From Adineta ricciae (taxonomy: Eukaryota; Rotifera; Eurotatoria; Adinetida; Adinetidae): 64,000 nt of DNA. The notes beneath the pieces are model-generated. The model was not told the DNA's origin. It ran no database searches and saw only the letters and a list, made by a program, of their open reading frames with translations. Below, one piece after another: positions 1 through 10,927 of the stretch (positions are counted from its first letter, which is position 1; each line of letters opens with the position of its first letter). A program made the position numbers and the translations under genes. The DNA is taken from contig CAJNOJ010000004.1 of NCBI GenBank assembly GCA_905250025.1, positions 496,001 through 560,000 of the forward strand. The letters are read 5' to 3'.

Positions 1-266
1 TACGTCAATTTTTCATCTGTTTAGTTTATTTACGAGCAACGCCAAAAACGTGTCTCGAACGTATTCGAGCTCGTAATCGTCCTGAAGAGACAAACATCGA
101 TTTGAATTATTTAACAACTCTTCATCGCCGACATGAAGAATGGCTCATTCCACATGCTTATGGTGATACACCATCACCACCCGTACTCATTGTCGATGCA
201 AATCAAAACAAGGAACGTGTTTATACTGACACAAACAACCACGTTATCAATTTAATTTCTTGCTAA
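1..266 (+). CDS. Deoxynucleoside kinase-like protein, last exon (5' partial)
   Basis: The terminal exon begins after the acceptor ttag at 21-24 and reads through to TAA at 264-266, about 80 residues. It starts YLRATPKTCLERI and continues RNRPEE, then a YL..LH..HE.WL stretch. This is the C-terminal part of the animal dNK/TK2/dGK family: the LID-type arginine loop followed by the helix that packs on the nucleoside site. Members phosphorylate deoxynucleosides in the salvage pathway, in cytosol or mitochondria. The P-loop and substrate-binding half lie outside the window, so the subclass cannot be told. An AATAAA signal follows at 335-340. The family call rests on motif memory only. Confidence 0.7.
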   Translation, partial: RQFFICLVYLRATPKTCLERIRARNRPEETNIDLNYLTTLHRRHEEWLIPHAYGDTPSPPVLIVDANQNKERVYTDTNNHVINLISC

Positions 267-590
267 AAGAAGACTGAAACGTCGCTTCGTGTAGATAGAA
301 TCTGTGTAAATTTCATTGTTTTGTACAGAATAGAAATAAAAGATAGATGCCATTAGTTATTTCACACGATGACTTGATGCAGCTTTGATTGTTAGATTTG
401 GATTTATTTGCGATTAGATAACAAATCTTTCATGTCAAAATGATGTATTATCAATCGATACGTGAGAACATGCGGCGACAGTACGTGTAACTATAGAACC
501 CTAGACAACATTTTCTTTTTCGTTCTTCTCCTTTCTCTCCTCGTATCGAATGTATTGATCATTTGGGATTTTTGCGTTGTCATATAAGGT
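267..590. other. Intergenic gap between kinase tail and RING gene
   Basis: This 324-base stretch holds the 3' end of the kinase gene, with AATAAA at 335-340, and a pyrimidine-rich stretch around 510-550 before the next start codon. I see no other gene. Confidence 0.5.
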
Positions 591-1721
591 ATGGGTAGTA
601 AAAAAATGTCTTTTTATGATGACAAAAACATCGACCGAGAACGTGTTATAACAAACGACGAAAAATATCTACCTGACGAACTCATTTGTCCAATCTGTTT
701 GTGTCTTTTGTGGAAACCGGAATCATGTGCGAAATGTGAAAATCTTTTTTGCCGGCATTGCATTCAAACGTGGCTGGATGGTAATGCATTAACGTGTCCT
801 TTATGTCGTTCGGAATATAAAACTAAAGTAATATCTGTATGGATTCAATCCTCGCTACTGTCACTCTCAATTTATTGCCGTAATCAATCTTTCGGCTGTA
901 AAAGTATTGCCTCGTACGATAGATTAGAGCAACATGAGCAATTCGACTGTCAATATCGCTCCAAAACGTGTTGTTTATGTGACAAAACTATTCGGATACA
1001 AGAAATCGATCAACATACGAATAGTTGCAAATCAGTTGTAACTAAATGTGATTTTTGTGAATGTTTGATTCGAATTGACTCACGTGAATATCATCGAAAC
1101 GAATGTGTGAGAAATTATCAGTCATCCAACGAATATTCTACGGAACAGTTCGCAAATTTTGCTAATCGAACGATCTTATCATCGACTTCAGAAACGAATT
1201 TTCATGGATTAGAGCTATTCAATCAAACTCGTCGAAACAATTATGTGAAACGTCTTCTAGAAATGTTAAAATGGCTTTCAATTAATTTATCAATCATCCA
1301 CCTTATTCTCTTGAATCTCATCATATGGAGTGCGGGAAGTCTGATGAACACTTTCATTGAAATAGTAATCGACATGCAAACATGGATTCACCGGAGGAAA
1401 TATCAAGTATCCTTGTTGTTCATTCTGTCAAATATTCTCTTCTTTCAAACTCTGAATTTTCTCATGAAATCCATCGATGATTTGTGTATGATTTGTATTA
1501 TTCTATTGAGTTTGATTCTTTGGAGTTCAATGGATTCCGAACTGCACGTTGCTCAATTTCAAATGAATCTAAATTTCAAAGAATTTTCTCTAGTATCTAT
1601 TTTATTAATTTTGGCTTTGAAAATTTCCTTTTCGATCCTCCGACTATATTTTTTCTATGTACCAATTTCTATAGGAGCCCTGTGTTTTTCCTTTCTAATG
1701 ATTTGTTATCTGATACACTAA
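591..1721 (+). CDS. RING / TRAF-type zinc finger protein with C-terminal membrane segments
   Basis: This single-exon ORF encodes 376 residues. Residues 32-75 form a C3HC4 RING (CPIC..., CAKC, CRHC, CPLC). They are followed by Cys/His clusters spaced like TRAF-type zinc fingers at about 95-180 (YCRN..GCK, C.LCDK, KCDFC). The last 150 residues hold several hydrophobic helices (for example LILLNLIIWSAG and LMICYLI), so the protein is probably membrane anchored with the RING in the cytosol. RING-TRAF proteins of this type act as E3 ubiquitin ligases. The substrate is unknown. A second in-frame ATG lies five codons downstream. Membrane helices instead of a C-terminal MATH domain are unusual for TRAF-like proteins but fit many RING ligases. 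Confidence 0.8.
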   Translation: MGSKKMSFYDDKNIDRERVITNDEKYLPDELICPICLCLLWKPESCAKCENLFCRHCIQTWLDGNALTCPLCRSEYKTKVISVWIQSSLLSLSIYCRNQSFGCKSIASYDRLEQHEQFDCQYRSKTCCLCDKTIRIQEIDQHTNSCKSVVTKCDFCECLIRIDSREYHRNECVRNYQSSNEYSTEQFANFANRTILSSTSETNFHGLELFNQTRRNNYVKRLLEMLKWLSINLSIIHLILLNLIIWSAGSLMNTFIEIVIDMQTWIHRRKYQVSLLFILSNILFFQTLNFLMKSIDDLCMICIILLSLILWSSMDSELHVAQFQMNLNFKEFSLVSILLILALKISFSILRLYFFYVPISIGALCFSFLMICYLIH

Positions 1722-1849
1722 ATTGCTTTTAAATATAGATATCTCTTCCATCTGCTGCCGACGAACGATATTTCATTGTTAATGCATAACAAGTGTTCGT
1801 TTTCTTTTATTAGCAACTTCTTTGTTCACACAAAGAATAACAAAAATTC

Positions 1850-4800
1850 TTAGACAGCTCCTTTAAACATGTGATATTGTTTAAATTGCTGATGCAATTG
1901 TTTGAGTAATTCACGTTCACCAATCGACATCTGACCGCTGTACTGTTCGACACGTTCGCCACTTATGCGAAACAATTCGAAAGCAACGCCATTCAATGTT
2001 TTCTAAAACAAAAAAAAAACAAACGAGATATCGTCGAAATACATAGCAATTTTATTTATTTTACTTTTAAACCAGTTGAAATGTAAACACCTTTTGACAA
2101 AAGGTGGACGTAATCGATAAGAACATAAACAATCGTTGAACGGAAATCTTCTTTGCATTGTTCGATCAGATGTGCAGACAATCTAAATCGAAAATTCGAT
2201 GAGAGAGAACATCATATAATCGTTCATACTTGGTCATATCGCGTGCTGCTTCGATTAATTCTTCATTCGTTGCTTGATTTTCTTTCGCTTGCGAGACAAT
2301 CGACTGAAGAAGTACTAGAAACATTTCATTACAACAGAAATCAACAAGACTGGTGATTTTTCGTACGTTTGAGAATTGTTTCAATAGTTGGAACATGTTT
2401 GCACAATGTTACTGTGTGATGTTTGATCAGCAAGGAAACAAGTTTACAGATATTCGAATGATTGACAAAGAAAATGTTGGGTGGTAGATGAAGACAACAT
2501 TGAAGTAGACTCAAGGCAACTTGTGAACGTAGTTGAGACTAAATGAAAGGAAATTTAGATCGGATGTTGTTGGTTTGATGAGCTCAAACCTTCTTTGCAG
2601 CTACAATGTCATTTGAAAATGTCAATACAAAAGAGACAACTTGAGAATAACGAGAGAATTCATGTGGAAGATGTATCAGTAAAGGTCCGCATTGAGTTAT
2701 AACCTAATAAACGATGAGAAAAACATTCAAAAAATTCCAGCTTTCAAATTTACCGAATCGATGATGGTCATTAAATAAGCATTCAACTCTTTGCTCAACG
2801 AACAACGAGCTAATGTCTGTAACAACAGAAGTGCTTGATGACAGTTTTGAATATCATCCTCGTGATCATTTAAGGGAATTTTCTAAATATTCAAATCAGA
2901 CAATAGTATCTCGTCTATTCAACTTACAATATGTTGAATACTATTTTCAATCCATTGTTGAAATTGTGTTAATTCCATTGATTGAATTACTTTAGAAATC
3001 AGTTCATGTCGATCATTCAAGCATTTAACCAAAGCATCGATATCCTCAATTGTCGATTGAGATTTCAAAACATGTTCCCATTGTTTCACATAAGCGATAA
3101 CCACTTGTTTAAACTGATTGCTTTCGTTCATGTCTCGAATTAATGACTTCCATGTTTGTTGAAGGAATTTCAGATATTTTTCGTAGGATGTCAAACCATT
3201 CAGGATAATTATGGCTAGAACGTATCGTGTATCCAATGTTGAATAGGATATGGATGAAGGTGAAGATGAATTTAATAACCGATCGATCACTATACAAAGA
3301 TCATTCGAAGAAATTAACTTTCGACTATGATGGAACAAGAGAAGATGCTTCTCTAATAAACGAATATTTTGAAAATCTTCTTCGGATTTCATTTTCTCAA
3401 TGATTGCATTCGCCTTTGTTTTCACGATTGATTGGTACGTTAAATTTGTCGACAAAATTGTTAGAACTCCATCGATCATTTGCTCGTTATTGGTTGTTAA
3501 AGTAAAATCAAGTAAATGAGATATGAAAGATATCGGGAGGACTTTTGTCGAGCGAATGATATCAAGAAGAATCTGCATCGATTCTAAGGATGCAGGAGAG
3601 GTTTTCAATGCAAGCCAACCGATGGAGATTAATATTGTTGGCGTTTGAATAACATCGAAATTAATCGAGGAGAAGATCTGAAAGAAAATTTAGCGAATAT
3701 CCGGTTTATTTTTGCATCAACTTACCGAAAGAATTTTCCCGTCGATTGTACAGGATTTCGTTGATAAAAAGTCATAGAACGAGCTAGAATTATATGCACC
3801 ATCGTATTGAAATAAACCAGTTGGTGTTCTACTTACTCATCATTATGTTCTTCCCAATCGATTTTTCGTCGTTTTCTTGCTTGAGAATCATCACTAAATA
3901 GAATCGTGTATGAAATCTGATGTTCAAATCAATCAACATACTGTGCATTTGTTTCAATAACATGTTCGATCATTGCTTGAACAACTAATCGAAGACGACT
4001 CTCATCTGTTATAAACCAAGCACGGTTTTGACTAAAATCACCAGAAGACTTCTTTTTTTCGAAACACAATCGAGAACATTTGCACCTACTTCGGATGGTC
4101 AATGATCTGTTTGATAAACAATTTGATTAATTTCATTTGTTTACTTTTTGAAAGAAAGTCAAAGAAAGGCTCGAGTTGATCAAACACTGTTGTCGACGAG
4201 AATGATGATAAATCAATCAAATTGTCCACTAAGCTTGGATCGATTGTCTTTTCGTCAACAGCCAGCGAACGATATAAACGCTGACAAGCCAATGAAAACT
4301 AGAGCATCAGAAACTATTCTAAACATTGTCTAAAAAAAGATTTCAGAATACATACCAAGATCGAGTGAAGATCAGAATCCGTTTGCAATGCTGCCCATTG
4401 ACTATGCGATAGTAATAAGCCATTGTGATTGAGAATATCATCGACCGGGGGAGTGGTTGATGAAAATGATAGTAGGCATAGAGAAAACCATCCCAATGAA
4501 AGATAACATTGAAGCAAACATATGCGATAACTTGGATCCGGTGAAGTTAACTAAATTGAAAGCCAAAGGAATGCCCCTAGTGGGTTTTTCTTAGTCTTAC
4601 CATATTTTCATTCACTTGTTGTCGTAATTTCTCTAATGTTCGATCATATTTCGATTGAGTTTGTTGTATTAGAGTCGCACGTGGAATATTCAAATCAAAT
4701 AATCGATATCCGTCGAGTAGAGCACCGATCAGCTGAATAATAATCAAATGCTTTTTACCATTCTCTAATTGATCTAATAGTGATGACCAGATTTCGTCGA

Positions 4801-7268
4801 TTAATGTATGCGTACATTCGGAGATACGTTTTCGATAACTAAAAACAAGATGCATCCGAACACTTGACAAGATAGTAAAGAAGTTCTTATACTGTGTTGT
4901 AACATTGCTTGGAAGAAGAACCGATTGATCAAATGCCATGGTCAAACGTTTAGGTAACTTAGCTAATGAACGCATGTGTGCATATAGATCAATGTAACCG
5001 TTGAGAAAAACGGTGAGTGACTGCTTCGAATCGAGAAAATCTTTGATTAGTTCAGATAGGTTTGTTTCGATCAATGTCGGATGAAGATGGAGACAAACAA
5101 TACATAGACGAGCGTAGTTTTCCGATTTGCTTGGGATCTGACGTTTGAAAAGAATATCTTTCATCCAGTTAGTGATCCTTTCGGTAAGTGTATCGTTTAG
5201 CAACTGGTCAATGAGATGTTTCTCGTCGAGAATTTCAAGTAATTGACGGATGCCATCAATGTAGAGATTATCATTGGAAATTTGTTCCAGCCAATGATTC
5301 ATTTGTGATAATAGCTCAAATACCTCCGACGTTTTTTCCCTAGAGAAAGAAGGTACGTCTTAATAATTTTATGAAATAAGTTAACGTACGAATCAATTAG
5401 ATTAATACAATGACGGAAGACCAACGGGAGAAAATTGATCACATTTGAATTACCCTTGACAAAATAGAATAAAATTTTTTGATAGAAACTGAAAAATACG
5501 TGAGCATACTGAAATGACGAGCGACTCAATCGTAGTAAATAAAATCGAAACTGGACAAGATATAGTTTTGTTGGTTGATAATGACTGTATGTAGTCACGA
5601 TAAGCAGTACTCCACGTTCTGAAAAATTTAAAATTTAAAACCATTCCTAGTAATCATATGCTGTTGTACCTATGAAAGACGATGTATTTGAGAATGTCAT
5701 CGATCAGAACTGATAGTGATGGATAGATTCTACGAATGTCCAATAAAGGTGCCAGCAATTGTTTGCATAAATCGAGAAATACCTAGAAAAAAAAAGGATT
5801 ATCAGGTTCTACCCAGATTTGAACTGGGGTCGCTGGATTCAAAGTCCAAAGTGCTGACCGCTACACCATAGAACCACGTATATTTCTCGTGGTTCTTCAA
5901 TCGTTATTGCTGTACTCCTTATTTCTGTGTCAATCAAAAAAAGGATTATCAGGTTCTACCCAGATTTGAACTGGGGTCGCTGGATTCAAAGTCCAAAGTG
6001 CTAACCGCTACACCATAGAACCACACGCATGTGAGTTTCTCTTTTTAGAAAAATATTTCCACGTCTTTAGCTGACTCAGTTAAAAGATATACGTAGTTTC
6101 ATGCTCTTGTCACCTGTATGGATGGTGTTCGTGACTATGTCTATAATATGATGGTAGAACACAAGATAAAAAAATTACGACTTTACATTGCGCTTAGAAA
6201 TCAGCTAAAAAGCTATGCGAGTGAGATTTTTCGTGAGAAAAAAAGGAAATCAGGTTCTACCCAGATTTGAACTGGGGTCGCTGGATTCAAAGTCCAAAGT
6301 GCTAACCGCTACACCATAGAACCACATGTGTTGTACTAAGGTATTTTAAATTCCATATGAAATTGCTCTTTTCAGAAGCTTGAAGAAGCTTTAAAAAAAA
6401 GGATTATCAGGTTCTACCCAGATTTGAACTGGGGTCGCTGGATTCAAAGTCCAAAGTGCTGACCGCTACACCATAGAACCTTGGGAATCAGTATCAGATT
6501 TTCTCTCGTGCATTTTACCAGTCGACATGCATCGCGAAGAAAATATCACTGAAAAATCGCCAGAACGAAGAAAAAAAGGAAATCAGGTTCTACCCAGATT
6601 TGAACTGGGGTCGCTGGATTCAAAGTCCAAAGTGCTAACCGCTACACCATAGAACCGCTGCTAATCTCACTTCGAAAACCTATCGTCTAGAGAACCGACT
6701 CTACCTTGTTTATATTCCCTTGAACACGAACAGTGGTCCAATACTTGTTTAAAATCATTGTCAAAAATTCTTCATGTTCTTTATATTTATTCAGCACAAT
6801 CCGTAATAATTCAACCTAAAAGTGCACTATGCTATTTTTAGAAGGCGGAGAAAAGCATTTTGACTAACTAATTGTTCATATTTATAATCGAGTTCTTTGC
6901 CTTGTTTTCCAATAAGTAAGCAACATTCGACAGCAGAATGATTTGATTCTCCACTTTCATTATCTAGCGTGTCGGTCAAAGCCTATCAAAAATAAGAAGG
7001 AGGAAAATCCTATTAAGCAAGAATAATTGACATAAATACAAACTTTGATAAACGAAGATTTGATAGAAATTTGATCCTTGGACAGATTTTGTAAACAAAA
7101 TACTAATTGTCGCCATACTCGATGAACTAATTCAACAGAATCCAAGCCTGATCTAAATATGAAAAATAGTAAATGTACAAGCTATTTCATCCTTTTAATA
7201 AGTCAATTTCAAAAATGACTTTTACCTTGAAGTTCCGCAAGAAAAGTTCTTTCAGGACGGTTTCTCAT
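1850..7268 (-). CDS. URB2: URB2/Npa2-like ribosome biogenesis protein, 19 exons, with tRNA genes in intron 4
   Basis: Splicing by eye gives exons 7268-7226, 7147-7044, 6982-6869, 6815-6705, 5782-5670, 5618-5454, 5339-4601, 4550-4356, 4298-4090, 4031-3942, 3893-3837, 3783-3726, 3677-2928, 2882-2754, 2703-2590, 2538-2367, 2314-2230, 2182-2065 and 2003-1850. Phases match at every junction, for about 1170 residues; vertebrate URB2 is about 1500 and yeast Urb2 about 1170. The C-terminus fits the Urb2/Npa2 domain: an AARDMTKL segment, a VLIDYVHLL helix, then FKQYHMFKG just before the stop. URB2 is a nucleolar HEAT-like protein needed for early 60S subunit assembly. Introns are about 47-113 nt except intron 4, which is 922 nt and carries five tRNA-Gln genes. 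The last exon needs a one-base shift at an A4 run (1980-1983) to reach the conserved C-terminus. A minus-strand AATAAA lies at 1811-1806. Confidence 0.78.
5804..5875 (-). tRNA. tRNA-Gln (UUG), copy 1
   Basis: This is a 72-nt cloverleaf on the minus strand. The acceptor GGTTCTA pairs with TAGAACC, the discriminator is U, and the anticodon loop CTTTGAA gives UUG (reads CAA, Gln). The T-loop TTCAAAT and a B-box-like GTTCAAATC are present. The D-loop carries C where copies 2, 3 and 5 carry T. Immediately downstream a T9 run serves as RNA polymerase III terminator and ends at the CTAG acceptor of URB2 exon 5. It is the most downstream of five copies inside URB2 intron 4. Confidence 0.95.
5951..6022 (-). 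tRNA. tRNA-Gln (UUG), copy 2
   Basis: This is a 72-nt tRNA with anticodon UUG. It matches copy 1 except for T in the D-loop (GCGGTTAGC). A T-run about 8 nt after the tRNA gives a Pol III terminator. The 3' flank (ATAATCC before the T-run) is shared with copies 1 and 4. Confidence 0.95.
6252..6323 (-). tRNA. tRNA-Gln (UUG), copy 3
   Basis: This is a 72-nt tRNA with the same sequence as copy 2. Its 3' flank (ATTTCC before the T-run) differs from copies 1, 2 and 4 and matches copy 5. Confidence 0.95.
6409..6480 (-). tRNA. tRNA-Gln (UUG), copy 4
   Basis: This is a 72-nt tRNA with the D-loop C variant seen in copy 1. A T8 terminator follows on the minus strand. Confidence 0.95.
6585..6656 (-). 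tRNA. tRNA-Gln (UUG), copy 5
   Basis: This is a 72-nt tRNA of the D-loop T variant with the copy-3 type of 3' flank. It is the first of the five in the direction of URB2 transcription and lies about 50 nt after the exon 4 donor. Confidence 0.95.
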
Positions 7269-7507
7269 CAATCTCACTTATAAATACAACTTACTCGTAC
7301 CGATAATTGTTTATTCTTTTAATTTCTTACGACACAAGGAAATGAAAGGGAAAAACACCTCCTTTCAGCAATTCAACAATATTTTTTCTGATGACATGCA
7401 ATGCATAAGACGCTTACGAGAAATTTTAGTTATTTTCAGTTTCAATCTTAATTGATTTCATATGCTTTGCTCGGAACATATCTTGAGGGTGTTTTTCTAT
7501 TGTAGAT

Positions 7508-7810
7508 ATGCTGTCAAGTAAGTCAACAGAAAAGTCGATTCGTTCTCAGAGTATTCATGGTACGGTCGAACGTGATTACGATCGAAAAAAGCGACAGCAG
7601 ATATACGAAATCAAGCATGAGAAAGGTTTTCAAGATCTCGAACGCAGAATGGCATCGACTACAAAACGGCCTCAACGAGCAGAACGAAAAACTCAAAACC
7701 AAAATCGTTCTACCATGACGTTGGACGAATATATGCAAATGGAAAGAAACAAGGGAGATCAAATGATCAATGCAAAAAAACTCGCTAATGAAAGAATACG
7801 TCGCAACTAA
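7508..7810 (+). CDS. Small highly charged protein, unknown
   Basis: This 100-residue ORF starts with MLSSKSTEKS and is very rich in Lys, Arg, Glu and Gln, with a likely helical core (RKKRQQIYEIKHEKGF) and no membrane segment. A ttgtag just before the ATG could be a splice acceptor in the 5' leader. It lies divergently from URB2, whose start is at 7268, leaving a shared upstream region of about 240 bp. I do not recognise the family. The antisense ORF over the same bases is a shadow. Confidence 0.5.
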   Translation: MLSSKSTEKSIRSQSIHGTVERDYDRKKRQQIYEIKHEKGFQDLERRMASTTKRPQRAERKTQNQNRSTMTLDEYMQMERNKGDQMINAKKLANERIRRN

Positions 7811-7850
7811 ACGAACACTCATTTTTTCCTTCTTCTGCTAAAGAAAACTC

Positions 7851-7989
7851 TTACTTTTTTCGATTGATAACAAGACCAGATAACCAATCAAATATCATTT
7901 GTTTTGAATCGACATGCCAATATTGTTCTGTAAGATCCAGCCGTTTGTCAATGGACATTTGACGATCGGTTAATTGAGTATAGAGCGCT
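7851..7989 (-). CDS. Possible terminal exon of a small unknown gene
   Basis: Downstream of an acceptor (ctctag) an open stretch of about 46 residues runs to TAA at 7853-7851, with a plausible protein-like composition (ALYTQLTDRQMSIDKRL; later QYWHVDSKQ). A possible first exon around 8056-8040 starts MKLSE with a good gtaagt donor, but its phase does not match this exon. The gene model is therefore unresolved. It lies just after LZTFL1 on the same strand. Confidence 0.3.
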
Positions 7990-8225
7990 AGAGAATGAAA
8001 CAGGATAATCATCAGTTAACATTTCAACCAAACGACTTACTTTCACTTAATTTCATTGTTTTGGTAAGTTGGAACAAAGGAAACCTTATTTTTATCTGCA
8101 AATAAAAAAAGCAAATTTACAGACAACATTGACATGAGATTCACTGAATCACAAAAGCAATATTTAAAACATGGACGGGATTATTGAATTCATTGTTGAA
8201 TGTGTTGACTAGTTAATATGAGTGT

Positions 8226-9093
8226 CTAATCATTTTCATCTTCATCCGGATGATTGTGCGCTAATTGTTGTCGTAATTCTCGAATTTGTTGATTTTTTTG
8301 ATCGATCATTTTCTTCATATTCAAATATGTATTTGTTTGATTGAACTTTTTATCTAATTCATTTTCAGCTAATGACAATGCGTGTTGAACATCTTGCAAA
8401 CGTTTTTCGTTACTCTGAATCTGCTGAGTAAACGACGCTTCTTTGTTCAAATGTAATCGTGTATTTTCTTCTAACTGGTGACTCAACAAGTCATCATCTT
8501 TTTCATATTGAAGTAAACGAGTCTTCAATTGTTCATTCAGTTGTTGTAATTTTTGGATTTCAGTTTTCAGAAGTATCGTTGATTTCGTATCATTGATCGG
8601 ATCCATCAGTGCATCTAGAAAATACATAAAACGAAACAATGAGAAAGTACACGATCGATCAGGTGAAGTTACTCATATCCTTATAGCCTTTGGATTTCCT
8701 GGTATTTATTTGTTGTTGTTGTTCGTAATCGCGAATCAGATCGATTAAACGACGATTTTCCAATTGATCGAAATTAGGACTTAATTTCAAAAACCACTGT
8801 TCAGCTTGTTGAAATAATTGTTTCATAAGGAGAGCATTAACACGATATTGATGTGTTAACTCTTGTTCAAATTCCTTTTCTAGTACATCAATGAATTCTT
8901 CCAGGAGATCATTCACTTCATTTACAGTCATCATGGCTTCGTCTGACAAGCGTTGACTTTTGAAATCGTCGGCTGATGAACGAAATGAGCGTAAACCGAC
9001 AGTTTTCTGCTCGTGAGAAAATCGTACATAATGACGAATTATTTGTTCGTGGTGTTCATTCACGCCAAGATCATTCGACGACGATGATGCCAT
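8226..9093 (-). CDS. LZTFL1: LZTFL1-like ciliary BBSome regulator
   Basis: There are two exons, 9093-8673 and 8614-8226, joined across a 58-nt intron in matching phase, for 269 residues (human about 299). The N-terminus LGVNEHHEQIIRHYVRF and the segment LLMKQLFQQAEQWFLKL match the conserved N-terminal half of leucine zipper transcription factor-like 1. The second half is a long coiled coil ending with ELDKKFNQT, YLNMKKM and IRELRQQLA, as in the family. LZTFL1 binds the BBSome in the cytoplasm and controls ciliary protein traffic, including Smoothened. The gene looks intact. The start is set by the conserved N-terminus. Confidence 0.9.
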
Positions 9094-9379
9094 TGATATT
9101 GAATCAATTTTATGTCTAAACTCTTCTTCACTTCACTTCTTTTCTTACTTTTCACATTGGCTACAAAAGAAACCCAATCGAACCGATTGGCATTTGTCTG
9201 CAGATGGCGTTGACTTACTTACTAACGAGAAGAAATCGAATCCGAATCATAATATTTATCGTTGTAAACATGCATTAATCAGTATAAAATGACAAAACAT
9301 TCGTCACTAGACAAATTGATCACTGGCACTATATATTTTCTCATTGCTGAAGACATTCGTGTTCCAAAATATTCCGCCG

Positions 9380-10656
9380 ATGAGTAGTAATAAAATACCT
9401 TCTGTTACAAGACATCGCCGATGTCGACTGAAGTTGATCATTCGATTTATTTCTGCAGTACTTATTCCACTACTGCTCGGTGCATTTACCATCGTTCTTG
9501 CCATTCAACAAGATTATATTGCGCAAGAAAATCGCAATACTGATTTACGTATTGCGGCGAAAGAACATGAACAAAACTTAAAATTGACTATCGATGAACA
9601 GCGAAATCAACAATTGGTGAATTTCATCAATTATATGTCTGAGTTGTTACTCGAGAAAAATTTCTCTCTAAATAAACAAATATTAAAATCAATCATTCGT
9701 CCCAAAACATTGGCTACATTACGACAACTCGATGAAACACGAAAAGTTTATCTCTTACGATTTCTTCATGAATCCGAACTTCTCTCGGTCAATAAACCAA
9801 CTTATCTCAGTCTACATACGGCGAACTTGAGTTATATCTATCTTGGCACACCTGGCATGCATACAGATATGCGCAGTACATTGTTTGCGGGAGCCTATAT
9901 GTATAAATCTACGATAGCAAGTACATCATTTGACTATTCAGATTTTCGAGAAACGGACTTCACTGGAGCGTCGTTTTTCAGTGTTATCTTTCGCAACGCC
10001 AATTTTGATCTTGCTTCATTACAATACAGTTATTTTGATACACTTTCATTAGTCAAAGACGCGGATTTCAGTTCAGCAAACTTGACTGGTGCTAACATCA
10101 CAGATTATATGGTAATACTCTATCGACTCTATCCGTGAATGTTTTCTTCAGCTTTTCACTATAGATCAGAACTGCAGGCTCAATATCCAGAGCTATTCTT
10201 CCTAATGGTACCATAGGTCGAAATGCCAACCTGTTCAAGAATCGAAATTGTGAAAATATACAACCAAACCATAGTATTCAACAGAGTATTCCCATACATC
10301 AAAAGCGCTTGTGGTTAAAACAGATAAGATCAATGAGGAAATTACACTATGAACTGACTGGATGGTTTCGTAATGTAGATAAATTGCATATGAATATCAC
10401 CGAAATCAGTGAAAATGGTTCCATCGTGCATACGTATTGTTACGGAAAAATAGATCCGCAAACTGATCGAAATCATTCGTGTTCAATGTACGACTGGTTG
10501 TATCAGAGTGATTTATCGTCAAATAGTACTGATCAATATACTTATGTCAGTCAAGTTTCAATAGGAAGTCACTTAGCATATGAGATTATAATCGATATCG
10601 ATTTAGGTGAACATGGACACTGTCGAGATGTATATTTTTCTGTTGAAACTAAATAA
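9380..10656 (+). CDS. Membrane-anchored pentapeptide-repeat protein
   Basis: Exons 9380-10111 and 10165-10656 (53-nt intron, phase 0) encode 407 residues. Residues 1-22 are basic, then one membrane helix (about 27-50; RFISAVLIPLLLGAF) is followed by a coiled segment and a pentapeptide-repeat block at about 160-245 (ADFSSANLTGANI; DFRETDFTGASF). Pentapeptide repeats fold as a right-handed beta-helix. The downstream half holds an ILPNGTIGR motif and a Cys-containing domain of unknown fold. The ORF extends upstream to a TTG, but the ATG at 9380 is the first plausible start. Pentapeptide repeats are mainly bacterial and cyanobacterial, and I recall families of this design in bdelloids. The function is unknown. 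Confidence 0.75.
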
Positions 10657-10927
10657 AGATTTGCGAAACTTCATTTTCTTGAATGAAATATTCCGAATTC
10701 GAGATTCACAGTGGCAACATACTTATTAATGCACGTAAATACATTGAATCATTCTCTCAAAATAACCACTTATACTTTACTCAGATATAACTTTCTTCTC
10801 TTTGCATAAAGACATGCTAAAAATGAAAATACGCTATTTTGCTCTTTTGATACGATTATAACGTCGTGATCTATTTCTCAATATAAATATACACAAAAGA
10901 GTATACGATTAGCATTATATTGAAAAT

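Noticed and set aside
2230..2400. Two apparent frameshifts in the URB2 C-terminal region
   Set aside because: Both disappear when two short introns (2315-2366 and 2183-2229) are spliced, and phases then match on both sides.
7523..7822. Minus-strand ORF of 99 codons over the small charged gene
   Set aside because: Shadow of the plus ORF at 7508-7810; Cys/Ser-rich composition and no start context.
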